In this document: piece after piece, positions 33,630 through 42,853 of the stretch
Position numbering within the stretch: position 1 is the first letter of the stretch
How the letters are laid out: each line of letters opens with the position of its first letter
Origin: Pseudomonas sp. CC120222-01a
GTDB lineage: Bacteria > Pseudomonadota > Gammaproteobacteria > Pseudomonadales > Pseudomonadaceae
DNA length: 64,000 nt
Assembly (NCBI RefSeq): GCF_003097235.1
Contig: NZ_QEQQ01000026.1
Span: 16,191-80,190 of the forward strand
Direction of reading: 5' to 3'
Position numbers and translations under genes: made by a program
Notes under the pieces: model-generated
Database searches by the model: none
The model's input: only the letters and a program-made list of their open reading frames with translations
What the model was told of the DNA's origin: nothing

Positions 33630-33649
33630 ACATAACCAAATGGTTATGT
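33630..33649. promoter_or_regulatory. PcaQ-like LysR operator upstream of pcaH
   Basis: ACATAACCAAATGGTTATGT is an inverted repeat of nine-base arms around AA. It contains ATAACC-N4-GGTTAT, one base from the PcaQ consensus ATAACC-N4-GGTTAA described in rhizobia. It lies between pcaH (minus) and the metallopeptidase gene (plus). Confidence 0.7.
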
Positions 33650-33714
33650 ATTAGTGGCTTTGGCTGGGGTGATCTAATCTTTATCCCCATGTTTCACGCT
33701 CTGGAGAGCACCTC

Positions 33715-34608
33715 ATGGAATGGCGAAAAGGCCGGCGCAGCGACAACGTGGTCGATGCCCGCGGCGAAGGTGGTGGCGGTGGCGGCATGCGCTTTGGCGG
33801 CGGCAAGGGGCTGGGGCTCGGCGCAGTGCTGCTGATCGTCGGCATCGGCTGGCTGACCGGCCAGGACCCGCTGCAGATCCTTGGCCAGCTCGCCGGGCAG
33901 ATGGACCAACAGCAACAGCAGGCAGCGCCAAGTGGTGCCGGTGGCAAGGCGCCGCCGGCCAATGACGAACAGGCGCAGTTCGTCGCCTCGATCCTCGGCG
34001 ACACCGAAGACACCTGGAAGGCCTTGTTCGCCCAGGCCGGCAAGCAGTACCGCGATCCCAAGCTGGTGCTGTTCAGCGGCCAGGTGAATTCGGCCTGCGG
34101 TTTTGCTTCTGCGGCGGTCGGCCCGTTCTACTGTCCGGCGGATCAGCGGGTCTACCTGGACATGTCGTTCTTCCGCGAGATGGAAACCCGCTTCGCTGCG
34201 GCCGGCGACTTCGCCCAGGCCTATGTGATCGCCCACGAGATCGGCCACCACGTGCAGACCTTGCTGGGGGTATCGGCCAAAGTCGATGCCGCGCGGCGCA
34301 GTGGCCAGCGCATGGAAGGCGACAATGGCCTGCTGGTGCGCCAGGAGCTGCAGGCTGACTGCCTGGCCGGGGTATGGGCGTATCAGGCGCAGAAGCGGTT
34401 GAACTGGCTGGAGCCCGGCGATGTCGAGGAGGCCCTGAATGCGGCCAATGCCATTGGTGATGATCGTCTGCAGCAGCAGGGCCAGGGGCGCGTGGTGCCC
34501 GATTCGTTTACCCATGGCACCTCGGCGCAGCGGGTGCGCTGGTTCAAGGCCGGGTTTGCCCAGGGTAATGTGAACAGCTGCGATACCTTCAGCGCGCGTA
34601 GCCTTTGA
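33715..34608 (+). CDS. ypfJ: YpfJ-family zinc metallopeptidase
   Basis: 297 residues. A Gly-rich N-terminus (GEGGGGGGMRFGGGKG), one transmembrane helix (about 33-48), a Gln-rich linker, then the neutral zinc metallopeptidase domain with HEIGHH at 174-179 and the third-ligand region ELQADC at 211-216. The catalytic domain is expected in the periplasm, anchored to the inner membrane. Substrates are unknown. Confidence 0.9.
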   Translation: MEWRKGRRSDNVVDARGEGGGGGGMRFGGGKGLGLGAVLLIVGIGWLTGQDPLQILGQLAGQMDQQQQQAAPSGAGGKAPPANDEQAQFVASILGDTEDTWKALFAQAGKQYRDPKLVLFSGQVNSACGFASAAVGPFYCPADQRVYLDMSFFREMETRFAAAGDFAQAYVIAHEIGHHVQTLLGVSAKVDAARRSGQRMEGDNGLLVRQELQADCLAGVWAYQAQKRLNWLEPGDVEEALNAANAIGDDRLQQQGQGRVVPDSFTHGTSAQRVRWFKAGFAQGNVNSCDTFSARSL

Positions 34609-34615
34609 GAGCATG

Positions 34616-34657
34616 GGGCCGCTTTGCGGCCCTTCGCGGGCATGCCGCTCCCACAGG
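34616..34657. terminator. GGGCCGC hairpin terminator joined to a single degenerate REP
   Basis: GGGCCGC-TTT-GCGGCCC (34616-34632) follows the metallopeptidase stop and runs into a lone, decayed REP unit (34632-34657; GCGGGCATGCCGCTCCCACAGG). No inverted partner was found nearby. Confidence 0.6.
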
Positions 34658-34806
34658 TTTTCACATAGTTACAAATCAGCTGAAAAAGCGATTCAGCTTT
34701 CCCTTCCTCGTGCCGATAACACCTGCACGAATCAGCGGGCTCCCCAGAACAACAACGCCCTGCGATCGATGATCAAGTGAGCGAATGAATTTTCTGGAGA
34801 GCGTGC

Positions 34807-36726
34807 ATGAACAGCTGGTTCGCCAATATCAGCGTCAACCTCAAACTCGGCCTGGGCTTCGGCCTGGTGCTGTTTCTAACCGGCCTGCTGGCCCTGACTG
34901 GCTGGACCAGCCTGGGCAGCCTGATCGACCGCAGCAACTGGATGGGCGACATCGGCCAGCTCAACAAGGACCTGACCGACCTGCGCATCTCGCGCCTGCA
35001 GTACATGATCGCCAACGGCGATGAAACCGCCGCAGCCAACACCCAGGCCAAGCTCGACGCGTTCAGCAAGCAGCAGCAATACCTGGTCACCACCTTCACC
35101 AGCCCGGCCAACGTCGCGCTGCTCAAGGAGCTGGGGCAGACCATCAGCGAGTACAAGGTGTCGCTGAACAAGATGCGCGCCGGCTACAAGAGTTCGCTGG
35201 CCGCCCGTGATGCGATGAACGTGTCGGCGGCCAAGGCCGATGACGCCATGGAAGTCCTCAGCCAGGACGTCATGTCCCGCCCCGAGGGCGACAGCGTGCG
35301 CCTGGCCCAGTACCAGCTGATCAGCAAGGCGCGCCAGCAACTGCTGCAGGTGCGCATCGACGTGCGCGGCTACATCGCCGAAAACTCCGCCGCCAACGAG
35401 CAGGCGGCCCTGCGCCAGCTGGAAGGTAGCCTGACCGACATCGAAACCCTCAAGCGCCAGCTGCCGGCCGAAGCTACCCGTGTGCAGCAGTTCGAGCAGT
35501 CGGTGCTGGCCTATCGTGATGCCGTGCGCCAATTCCGCGATGCGGTTGCCGACATCACCGTTGCCCGCGCGGAAATGACCGTGCAAGGTGCCGATATCGT
35601 CAAGCGCAGTGACGCGCTGTACAGCATCCAGCTGGAACGCCGTGACGCCGAGAGCATTCAGGCCCGCAGCCTGCAGACCATCGCCACGCTGCTGGCACTG
35701 CTGGCTGGCGTGATTGCGGCCGTGGTCATCACCCGCCAGATCACCCGCCCGCTGCGCGATACCCTGCAAGCCGTGGAACGCATCGCCGGTGGCGACCTGA
35801 CCCACGACCTGCGCGTCACCCGCCGCGACGAAATCGGCGTGCTGCAACAAGGCATCGCGCGCATGGGCACCACCCTGCGCGAGCTGATCAGCGGCATCCA
35901 TGACGGCGTCACCCAGATCGCCAGCGCCGCCGAAGAGCTGTCGGCGGTGACCGAACAGACCAGCGCCGGCGCCAACAGCCAGAAGGTCGAGACCGACCAG
36001 GTGGCCACCGCCATGCACGAAATGGCGGCCACCGTTCAGGAAGTGGCGCGCAACGCCGAGCAGGCTTCGCATGCTGCCACCGGTGCCGACGACGAGGCCC
36101 GTGCCGGTGACCGCGTGGTGGGCGAGGCGATCAGCCAGATCGAACGCCTGGCCGAAGAAGTGCACCGTTCCACCGAAGCCATGAACCTGCTGCAGCAGGA
36201 AAGCCAGAAGATCGGCAGCGTGATGGACGTGATCAAGTCGGTGGCCGAGCAGACCAACCTGCTGGCGCTCAACGCCGCGATCGAAGCGGCCCGTGCCGGT
36301 GAAGCCGGCCGTGGTTTCGCCGTGGTCGCCGACGAAGTGCGTGGCCTGGCCCAGCGCACGCAGAAGTCCACCGAAGAGATCGAAGAACTGGTGGCCAGCC
36401 TGCAGCACGGCACCCAGCAGGTGGCCAATGCCATGCAGGGCAGCCGCACGCTGACCGACAGCAGCGTCGAGCTGGCGCGCAAGGCCGGTGCCTCTCTGGA
36501 GAACATCACCGGTACGGTATCGAGCATCCAGTCGATGAACCAGCAGATCGCGGCGGCGGCCGAGCAGCAGAGCGCGGTGGCTGAAGAGATCAGCCGCAGC
36601 ATCCTGAATGTGCGGGATGTGTCCGAACAGACTGCAGCGGCCAGTGATGAAACGGCAGCGTCCAGCGTCGAGCTGGCGCGCCTGGGTGGTCAGTTGCAGA
36701 TGCTGGTCAGCCAGTTCCGCGTCTGA
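34807..36726 (+). CDS. mcpS: Methyl-accepting chemotaxis protein, McpS-like (HBM sensor)
   Basis: 639 residues. TM1 (about 12-34), a ~245-residue all-helical periplasmic domain of the HBM (helical bimodular) type, TM2 (about 288-310), a HAMP domain, and the cytoplasmic signalling domain with the hairpin tip VIKSVAEQTNLLALNAAIEAARAGEAGRGFAVVADEVR. From sequence and length I recognise McpS, the P. putida chemoreceptor for TCA intermediates such as malate and succinate; sensor-domain identity is from memory. A GGAG lies before the start. It has no che genes nearby. Confidence 0.88.
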   Translation: MNSWFANISVNLKLGLGFGLVLFLTGLLALTGWTSLGSLIDRSNWMGDIGQLNKDLTDLRISRLQYMIANGDETAAANTQAKLDAFSKQQQYLVTTFTSPANVALLKELGQTISEYKVSLNKMRAGYKSSLAARDAMNVSAAKADDAMEVLSQDVMSRPEGDSVRLAQYQLISKARQQLLQVRIDVRGYIAENSAANEQAALRQLEGSLTDIETLKRQLPAEATRVQQFEQSVLAYRDAVRQFRDAVADITVARAEMTVQGADIVKRSDALYSIQLERRDAESIQARSLQTIATLLALLAGVIAAVVITRQITRPLRDTLQAVERIAGGDLTHDLRVTRRDEIGVLQQGIARMGTTLRELISGIHDGVTQIASAAEELSAVTEQTSAGANSQKVETDQVATAMHEMAATVQEVARNAEQASHAATGADDEARAGDRVVGEAISQIERLAEEVHRSTEAMNLLQQESQKIGSVMDVIKSVAEQTNLLALNAAIEAARAGEAGRGFAVVADEVRGLAQRTQKSTEEIEELVASLQHGTQQVANAMQGSRTLTDSSVELARKAGASLENITGTVSSIQSMNQQIAAAAEQQSAVAEEISRSILNVRDVSEQTAAASDETAASSVELARLGGQLQMLVSQFRV

Positions 36727-36739
36727 CTTTCAGATCCTG

Positions 36740-36759
36740 GGGCCGCTTTGCGGCCCTTT
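36740..36759 (+). terminator. Terminator after mcpS
   Basis: GGGCCGC-TTT-GCGGCCC followed by TTT, 13 bases after the stop. It merges with the REP unit beginning at 36755. Confidence 0.75.
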
Positions 36760-36826
36760 CGCGACACAAGGCCGCTCCTACAGGAAATCGCGTTTCACTG
36801 TAGGAGCGGCCTTGTGTCGCGAAAGG
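36755..36826. repeat. REP pair, AAGGCCGCTCCTACAG family
   Basis: Units 36755-36783 and 36798-36826 form a perfect 29-base inverted repeat around a 14-base centre. The same family is seen at 54267-54383. It lies between mcpS and ggt, which are convergent. Confidence 0.9.
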
Positions 36827-36856
36827 AGGGCAAAGCCCTCCCGGCAATCTCGAATA

Positions 36857-38524
36857 TTATTTGACGATCATCCCCACCCCGCGCCCACGCGGATCCGAAG
36901 CGGTCTCAAGCTGCGCGCCGTTGACCCGGATCGCCTGGATATCGCCCATCTCCCAGCCCTGATCCTCCAGCACATAGCCCATCTTCTTCAGTTCATCAGC
37001 CACCGGCCCGGTCAGCGGCGCGTAGCTGTCGAAGTAGATGGTGTCCTTGGGCAGCAACTGATGGTGCACACGCTGCGCCGCCACGGCCTTCTCCAGCGGC
37101 ATGCCGTAGTCGTACAGGTTGTTCATCACCTGGAAGATCGAGGTGAAGATCCGCGAACCACCCGGGGTACCGATCACCAGTTCGACCTTGCCATCGCGGG
37201 TCATCAGGCTCGGGCTCATCGACGACAGCATGCGCTTGCCCGGCTCGATGGCGTTGGCGTCACCGCCAACCACGCCAAAGGCATTCGCTGCGCCAGGCTT
37301 GGCGCTGAAGTCGTCCATCTCGTCGTTGAGCAGGAAGCCCGCGCCCTTGACCACCACGCCGCTGCCGTAATCGAGGTTGAGGGTGTAGGTGTTGCTGACG
37401 GCGTTACCCTGCTTGTCGACGATCGAGAAGTGCGTGGTCTGATGCGGTTCCAGGCCCGGCTTGACCTTGTCGGTCTCGGAGATGGCTTTCGGGTTGACCT
37501 GCGCGGCGCGCTTGGCCAGGTAGTCCTTGGCCACCAGCTGGTCGACCGGCACCTTGGTAAACGCCGGGTCGCCGAGGTAGTCGGCACGGTCGGCGAACAC
37601 GCGCTTTTCAATCTCCGAAAGCAGGTGGATGTACTGCGCCGAGTTGTGCGCCACGCCCTTGAAATCCGCCGCTCGGTCTTCCTTGATGCCCAGCAGCTGG
37701 GCCAGGGCCACGCCGCCGGAGCTTGGTGGTGGCGCGGTGTAGACCACATTGCCGCGCCAGCTGATGGCGATCGGTTCGCGCCACACGGCCTTGTAGTCTT
37801 TCAAGTCTTCCTTGGTGATCAGGCCCTTGTCAGCTTGCATCTGCGCCACCAGCAGGTCGGCGGTCTTGCCTTGGTAGAACTCGCTCACGCCCTTGTCGGC
37901 GATGCGTTCGAGGGTCTGGGCCATTTCCGGTTGTTTGAACAGTTCACCGACCTTCATGTTGCCGAAATAGTCGTTGAAGTTAGTCGCAGTCTTGAACATG
38001 CCCTGGGCATCGTTGCGATATTGGTACTGCTTTTCGGCAACTTTGAAGCCGTTTTTCGCGTAACCGATGGCCGGGGTCAGCAACTCGCTCCAGGGCAGCT
38101 TGCCGAACTTCTGGTGGGCTTCCCACAGGCCCATCACCGTGCCAGGTACGCCTGCGGCGCGCACGCCGACCAGGCTCAGGTTCTCGATCACCTCGCCCTT
38201 GTCATCCAGGTACATGTTGCGCGAGGCGGCCTTGGGCGCCACTTCGCGGTAGTCGAGGAAGTATGGTTTGCCGTCGACGAACAGGGTCATGAAGCCACCG
38301 CCGCCGATGTTGCCCGCCTCGGGGTAGGTCACCGCGAGGGTGAAGGCCGTGGCCACTGCCGCGTCTACCGCGTTGCCGCCCTTCTTGAGAATGTCGGCGG
38401 CCACCTGTGCACCATATTGATCGGGCGCAGCCACAGCGCCGCCTTCCAACGTGGCGGCGTACGTCGAGGAACAGCTCAGGATCGCGGCTGCCAGAGCCAG
38501 GTACTGGAACGGGACAATACGCAT
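36857..38524 (-). CDS. ggt: Gamma-glutamyltranspeptidase
   Basis: 555 residues with a signal peptide (MRIVPFQYLALAAAILSCSSTYA). It is a periplasmic Ntn-hydrolase made as a precursor that cleaves itself before the nucleophilic Thr (about residue 360, in PHQTTHFSIVD). The small subunit continues with NTYTLNLDYGSGVVV and the SSMSPSL motif. It splits glutathione and other gamma-glutamyl compounds for amino-acid salvage. The start has an AAGGAAG Shine-Dalgarno. Confidence 0.94.
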   Translation of the reverse strand: MRIVPFQYLALAAAILSCSSTYAATLEGGAVAAPDQYGAQVAADILKKGGNAVDAAVATAFTLAVTYPEAGNIGGGGFMTLFVDGKPYFLDYREVAPKAASRNMYLDDKGEVIENLSLVGVRAAGVPGTVMGLWEAHQKFGKLPWSELLTPAIGYAKNGFKVAEKQYQYRNDAQGMFKTATNFNDYFGNMKVGELFKQPEMAQTLERIADKGVSEFYQGKTADLLVAQMQADKGLITKEDLKDYKAVWREPIAISWRGNVVYTAPPPSSGGVALAQLLGIKEDRAADFKGVAHNSAQYIHLLSEIEKRVFADRADYLGDPAFTKVPVDQLVAKDYLAKRAAQVNPKAISETDKVKPGLEPHQTTHFSIVDKQGNAVSNTYTLNLDYGSGVVVKGAGFLLNDEMDDFSAKPGAANAFGVVGGDANAIEPGKRMLSSMSPSLMTRDGKVELVIGTPGGSRIFTSIFQVMNNLYDYGMPLEKAVAAQRVHHQLLPKDTIYFDSYAPLTGPVADELKKMGYVLEDQGWEMGDIQAIRVNGAQLETASDPRGRGVGMIVK

Positions 38525-38641
38525 GACACTTCCTTGGTGTTGTTTTTGTTGAGCAGTCAGTAAGGCCGAAGCGCTCTGACTGTGCAATCAAACGTAGGAA
38601 GTTTCGCCGCCTGTGGACAGAATTTGTCGCGTTCAGGCAAC

Positions 38642-39538
38642 TCAGCAGGCGTACATCGACAGTTTGCGCTGGATGAAATCGAGGAAGCACTGGATACGCA
38701 AGGCCAGCTGCGTGTTGCGGTAGTACACCGCGTGAATCGGCTGGCGATAGCCGTTGTTGGCCTCGCTCAGCAGCACCTTGAGGCGGCCGGCGCGGATGTC
38801 TTCGTGGGTCATGAAGTGCGACAGGGCGACGATGCCCTCCCCGGCCAGCGCCAGCTGGCGCAGGGTCTCGCCGCTGGAGGCGATCAGCGCCGGGCGGATG
38901 CCCCAGCGGTCGCCCTGGGCGTGGCGCAACGGCCACTGGTTGAGCGACTCGGGCTGGCTGAAGCCGAGCAGTGTGTGACTGTTCAGGTCTTCGACTTTTT
39001 CCGGAGTGCCGTGTTGTTCCAGGTACGCCGGGCTTGCCAGCACCTGTACCGGGCTGCAACCGAGCGAGCGGGCATGCAGGCTGGAGTCGGCAAGGTCACC
39101 GATGCGGATGGCCACGTCGGTGCTCTGCTCCAGCAGGTCGATGATCAGGTCGTCGGTGTTGAGTTCCAGCTCGATGCCGGGGTACTGGCGGCGGAACTCG
39201 CCGATCCACGGCAGGATGGCGTGCAGCATGAACGGCGCCGCGGCGTTGATGCGCAGGCGCCCGGACGGGGTCTGCCGGTTCATCGACAGGCGCTCTTCCA
39301 TTTCGTCCATCTGCTCCAGCACCAGGCGCGAACGTTCAAGGAAGAAGCGGCCTTCTTCGGTGAGGTCCATGCGTCGGGTGGTGCGGTTGACCAGGGTGGT
39401 GCCGAGCTTGGCCTCCAGGCGTGACAGCGTGCGGCTGACGGCCGATGGGGTCTGGCCCATCTGCTCGGCAGCCGCGGAGATCGAGCCGCAGTCGATGACG
39501 GCGACAAATACCTGGAGTTCTTCGGATCGGGTTTTCAC
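38642..39538 (-). CDS. LysR-family regulator upstream-reading into ggt region, next to mdaB
   Basis: 298 residues: HTH at about 17-36 (GSISAAAEQMGQTPSAVSRTLSRLE), effector domain from about 90. It resembles the YafC/CrgA-type subgroup, whose members often control quinone or redox enzymes. It lies 30 bases after mdaB on the same strand, so it is probably cotranscribed with mdaB and may regulate the divergent mdaB/ygiN promoter. The ligand is unknown. Confidence 0.87.
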   Translation of the reverse strand: MKTRSEELQVFVAVIDCGSISAAAEQMGQTPSAVSRTLSRLEAKLGTTLVNRTTRRMDLTEEGRFFLERSRLVLEQMDEMEERLSMNRQTPSGRLRINAAAPFMLHAILPWIGEFRRQYPGIELELNTDDLIIDLLEQSTDVAIRIGDLADSSLHARSLGCSPVQVLASPAYLEQHGTPEKVEDLNSHTLLGFSQPESLNQWPLRHAQGDRWGIRPALIASSGETLRQLALAGEGIVALSHFMTHEDIRAGRLKVLLSEANNGYRQPIHAVYYRNTQLALRIQCFLDFIQRKLSMYAC

Positions 39539-39568
39539 TTGAGCGCCTGTGCTGGGTCCGTGCAGGGA

Positions 39569-40159
39569 TTAGATCGCCTTGCCGAACACCTTGTCCAGAT
39601 GAGCCTCATAGGCTGCCAGGGCTGTCGGCACATCCGGGCGCTTCATCACATCTACCGCCAGGAAGGTCGGCAGACCGGTCATGCCGAGGAACTGGTTGGC
39701 CTTGTGGAACGGGAAGTACACCGCATCCACGCCCTTGCCCTCGAAGAAGTCGCTCGGGTCATCGAACGCTTGCTGTGGCGCGTTCCAGGTCAATGACAGC
39801 ATGTACTGCTTGCCGTGCACCAGGCCACCGCTGCCGTACTTCTGCGAATGGTCGGAACGGGTGCGGCCATCGTTGGCATAAAGGCTGCCGTGGCCAGCGG
39901 TGAAGACATCGTCGATGTACTTCTTCACGGTCCACGGTGCGCCCATCCACCAGCCTGGCATCTGGTAGATGATCACATCGGCCCAGAGGAATTTCTCGAC
40001 CTCGTCCTGGACGTCGTAACCACCATCGATGAAGGTCTGCTGTACGTCGAAACCGGCACGGTCCAGATGGGCCAGGGCGGCGTCGTGCAGGGTCTGGTTG
40101 AGACGGCCGTCGGAGTGAGCGAACTGTTTGCCGCCATTGAGCAGAAGGATCTTTTTCAT
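39569..40159 (-). CDS. mdaB: NADPH:quinone reductase MdaB
   Basis: 196 residues of the flavodoxin-like NQO/MdaB family: MKKILLLNGGKQFAHSDGRLNQTL, YQMPGWWMGAPWTVKKYIDDVFTAG and YMLSLTWNAPQQAF are diagnostic. It reduces quinones by two electrons using FAD and NADPH, avoiding semiquinone. It diverges from a YgiN-type monooxygenase gene; the same pair is adjacent in E. coli, where the two are thought to form a quinone redox cycle. Confidence 0.92.
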   Translation of the reverse strand: MKKILLLNGGKQFAHSDGRLNQTLHDAALAHLDRAGFDVQQTFIDGGYDVQDEVEKFLWADVIIYQMPGWWMGAPWTVKKYIDDVFTAGHGSLYANDGRTRSDHSQKYGSGGLVHGKQYMLSLTWNAPQQAFDDPSDFFEGKGVDAVYFPFHKANQFLGMTGLPTFLAVDVMKRPDVPTALAAYEAHLDKVFGKAI

Positions 40160-40319
40160 GCTGGGCCTCGGGGTCATAAATGGATGACCGGCACAGTAAT
40201 GGCTCGCGGGCGTGGGATACAGCAGGTGCTGGGCAAAAAACAATTGACCTGAAGTCACGAATGCAAACTGGATTATTGCCGTAGAATCGATTCACCCTTC
40301 ATTTCTGAGTAAACGATCA

Positions 40320-40634
40320 ATGAGCGAGCAGCACGCATTCATTCTCAAGGCCAAGACCCGTCCGGAAATGGCCGAAGCCTTCGAAACCCTCTTCCGCGCC
40401 TACGTCGAACCCAGCCGCCAGGAACCGGGCTGCATCGAATACCACATGCTGCGCGACCAGCAGGACCCGAGCCTGTTCGTGTTCTATGAGGTGTGGGCCG
40501 ACAAGGCAGCGCTGGACGTGCACTCGGCACTGCCGCACATGGTCGCGTTCTTCGAAAAGCGCATGGACTACCTGGAGCGCGATTTCGACATCCAACCGAT
40601 CGTGATGCTCAGCGCCTCGTCCGCTAACCGTTGA
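40320..40634 (+). CDS. ygiN: YgiN-like quinol monooxygenase (ABM domain)
   Basis: 104 residues, single ABM domain (FILKAKTRPEMAEAFETLFRAYVEPSRQEPGCIEYHMLRDQQDPSLFVFYEVW). YgiN oxidises quinols back to quinones in vitro. Divergent from mdaB with 160 bases between starts. Its last 11 bases overlap the end of the opposite TauE gene. Confidence 0.87.
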   Translation: MSEQHAFILKAKTRPEMAEAFETLFRAYVEPSRQEPGCIEYHMLRDQQDPSLFVFYEVWADKAALDVHSALPHMVAFFEKRMDYLERDFDIQPIVMLSASSANR

Positions 40635-41397
40635 TCAGCAGATGGCCGCCCAGCGCGGCCAGGCCGATGAAGAAGCAGCGCTTGAACAGCGCTGCGCTGA
40701 TGCGCTGGCGCAGCCACTGGCCAGCGAGCATGCCCAGCAGCGCTGGCGCCAGCATCAGCAGAGAAGCACCCAGCGCTTGCCCACCCAAGGCATCCTGCCC
40801 GGCCAGGCCAAAGGCCAGCGCCAAGGTCGAGACCGTGAACGACAGGCCCAGTGCCTGGATCATCTCGTCACGGTTCAGGCCCAGGCTCTGCAGGTAAGGC
40901 ACCGCAGGCATCACGAACACGCCAGTGGCCGCAATGACCACACCGGTCACCAGCCCACAGACCGGCCCCAACCACCCTTCCCGCTCCGGTGCCACTCGCA
41001 GGGCTGGACCTGCCAGCCCATACAGCGCGTAGATCACCAGCGCCGCCCCCAATGCATGCACCGCCCAAGGACCGCTGTTGATGCCCAGCCAGGCACTGCC
41101 CAGCAAGGTACCGAAGAAGATCATCGCCAGCATCGGCCCAAGCCTGCGCAGCAGCGCCGGCAGATGCCCACCGGCTGCGAGTTGCCAGAGGTTGGTGAGC
41201 GTCGACGGAACGATCAGCAGCGCCGCAGCCTGCGCCGGTGGCATAGCCAGCCCCAGCAAGCCCATGGCGATGGTCGGCAGGCCCAGGCCAATCACACCTT
41301 TGACGGCACCGGCCAGCAAGAAGGTGACGACCACCAGCAGCGTCAATGCCGGGCCAATGTTCTGGTAGAAAGCGATCAAGGTATTCATGGTCGCCAT
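40624..41397 (-). CDS. TauE/SafE-family membrane transporter
   Basis: 257 residues, about eight spans. The TauE/SafE motif LAGAVKGVIGLGLPTIAMGLLG is near the N-terminus, with a repeated half (GLVTGVVIAATGVFVMPAVPYLQSLGL). The family exports sulfite, sulfoacetate or other organic anions; no substrate gene is linked. The start is uncertain (ATG at 41397 or 41388; neither has a clear Shine-Dalgarno). Divergent from a LysR gene that may regulate it. Confidence 0.85.
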   Translation of the reverse strand: MATMNTLIAFYQNIGPALTLLVVVTFLLAGAVKGVIGLGLPTIAMGLLGLAMPPAQAAALLIVPSTLTNLWQLAAGGHLPALLRRLGPMLAMIFFGTLLGSAWLGINSGPWAVHALGAALVIYALYGLAGPALRVAPEREGWLGPVCGLVTGVVIAATGVFVMPAVPYLQSLGLNRDEMIQALGLSFTVSTLALAFGLAGQDALGGQALGASLLMLAPALLGMLAGQWLRQRISAALFKRCFFIGLAALGGHLLING

Positions 41398-41466
41398 GAT
41401 GGAATGCCACAGAAGGACTGAAAATCTGCCATATACTCAGCCAGACTCTTGCCAGGACAGAGGCAG

Positions 41467-42351
41467 ATGCATTTCGACCTGATCGACCTCCGGCTTTTCC
41501 AGCACACCGCCGAGTGCGGCAACATCACCGCCGGCGCCCGCCGCAGCCATCTTTCGCTGCCAGCGACCAGCGCACGTATCCGCGCCATGGAGGCGTCACT
41601 GGGAACGCCGTTGCTTGAGCGCAACCGTCGTGGCGTGCAGCCGACACCGGCCGGCCAAGCGCTGTTGCAACATGCGCGGTTGATCGGCCAGCAGGTCGAG
41701 CGCCTGCAGTTCGACCTGGCCCACTATGCACGCGGCCAGCAAGGCCAGGTGCGGCTGTTGTGCAACACGGCGGCGCTGACCGAGTACCTGCCGGAGCTGC
41801 TGGCCAGCTACCTTGCCGACAACCCCGGGATCAGCATCGATGTGCAGGAGCTGCCGAGCCTGCGCATCGTGCAATCGATCACCCAGGGCATGGCTGACCT
41901 GGGCATCATTTCCACCGCCGCACCCAGCGCGCATCTGCAGACCCTGCCCTTTCGCGATGACCCGCTGGTGCTGGTGACACCACTGGATCATCCCCTCGCC
42001 TCAGAACCCGCCCCGAGCTTTGTCGACTGCCTTGCCCATGGCCACGTCGGGCTGGGGGTGAACAGTGCCCTGGCGTTGTATCTGGAGGAACAGGCCCTGC
42101 GCGAAGGCCACCGCATGCAGGTACGCGTGCGGGCCGAAGGGTTTGACGGGGTGATTCGCATGGTCGCCGGTGGTGCGGGCATCGGCGTGGTGCCGCTGGC
42201 ATCGGTACAGCGCTGGAAGGGCGTGCTGCCGATGCATTGGGTGGCACTGCGGGAAGACTGGGCCAACCGGCGGCTGCTGTTGTGTGCGCGGGATTTTGCC
42301 GGGTTACCGGGCTATGCGGCGGGGTTGGTTGAGCGACTGATGCAAGCGTGA
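41467..42351 (+). CDS. LysR-family regulator, divergent from TauE transporter
   Basis: 294 residues. HTH at about 20-40 (GNITAGARRSHLSLPATSARIRAMEASLG), effector domain with AGGAGIGVVPLASV near the C-terminus. A GAGG-like site precedes the chosen ATG. The 69-base gap to the transporter start suggests it controls that gene. The stretch 42352-42445 after it holds nothing recognisable. Confidence 0.87.
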   Translation: MHFDLIDLRLFQHTAECGNITAGARRSHLSLPATSARIRAMEASLGTPLLERNRRGVQPTPAGQALLQHARLIGQQVERLQFDLAHYARGQQGQVRLLCNTAALTEYLPELLASYLADNPGISIDVQELPSLRIVQSITQGMADLGIISTAAPSAHLQTLPFRDDPLVLVTPLDHPLASEPAPSFVDCLAHGHVGLGVNSALALYLEEQALREGHRMQVRVRAEGFDGVIRMVAGGAGIGVVPLASVQRWKGVLPMHWVALREDWANRRLLLCARDFAGLPGYAAGLVERLMQA

Positions 42352-42445
42352 ACGCCCAACGTCGCCTGAGCTGACGTATTTGCGGCGGTTCGGCGCCCCG
42401 ATTCACCCGCTTCCAAACTGATGGATTGCAAAGCCGACTCGTTGT

Positions 42446-42853
42446 TCAGTGCGCGAGCGCCAGCTCTCGCAGTGCAGCTGAGGCGAGAAATCCGGAACGG
42501 GAGGCATACCGATGATCACGCTTCACTTTTTCGTCGATCCGCTGCAGCAAGTTTTCCGGAAGTGTTGCATTGAACCGCACGGCCTTCCCCAGATAGGGCG
42601 TTACATCGAAATCAACGACAGCCCAGACCCCACCGGCAAAATCGGGATTCGCCACATGGACATCGACTTCCTGTGCTTGCGGTAGAGCCTCGTTATCGGC
42701 AACCAGGCCCTCAAAATGAAGCGCCAGCGCCTCCTGAACGTTCTCTAGCGCCTGGGCGACAGTCAACCCGGCAGAGAAGCAGCCGGGCACATCGGGAATG
42801 GTCACGCCGTAATCCGAATCGGCGTCCTTGTGTAATACGACCGGAAATTTCAT
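42446..42853 (-). CDS. hicB: HicB antitoxin
   Basis: 135 residues. The N-terminal partially degraded RNase-H-like fold (VVLHKDADSDYGVTIPDVPGCFSAGLTVAQALENVQEALALHFEG) is the HicB signature. The C-terminal half (NATLPENLLQRIDEKVKRDHRYASRSGFLASAALREL) is a ribbon-helix-helix DNA-binding domain for autoregulation. It overlaps the end of hicA by four bases. Confidence 0.95.
   Translation of the reverse strand: MKFPVVLHKDADSDYGVTIPDVPGCFSAGLTVAQALENVQEALALHFEGLVADNEALPQAQEVDVHVANPDFAGGVWAVVDFDVTPYLGKAVRFNATLPENLLQRIDEKVKRDHRYASRSGFLASAALRELALAH

Noticed and set aside
36608..38563. 651-codon open frame antisense to ggt
   Set aside because: Composition is biased to His/Val/Gln and it spans the REP pair and terminator; ggt is certain.
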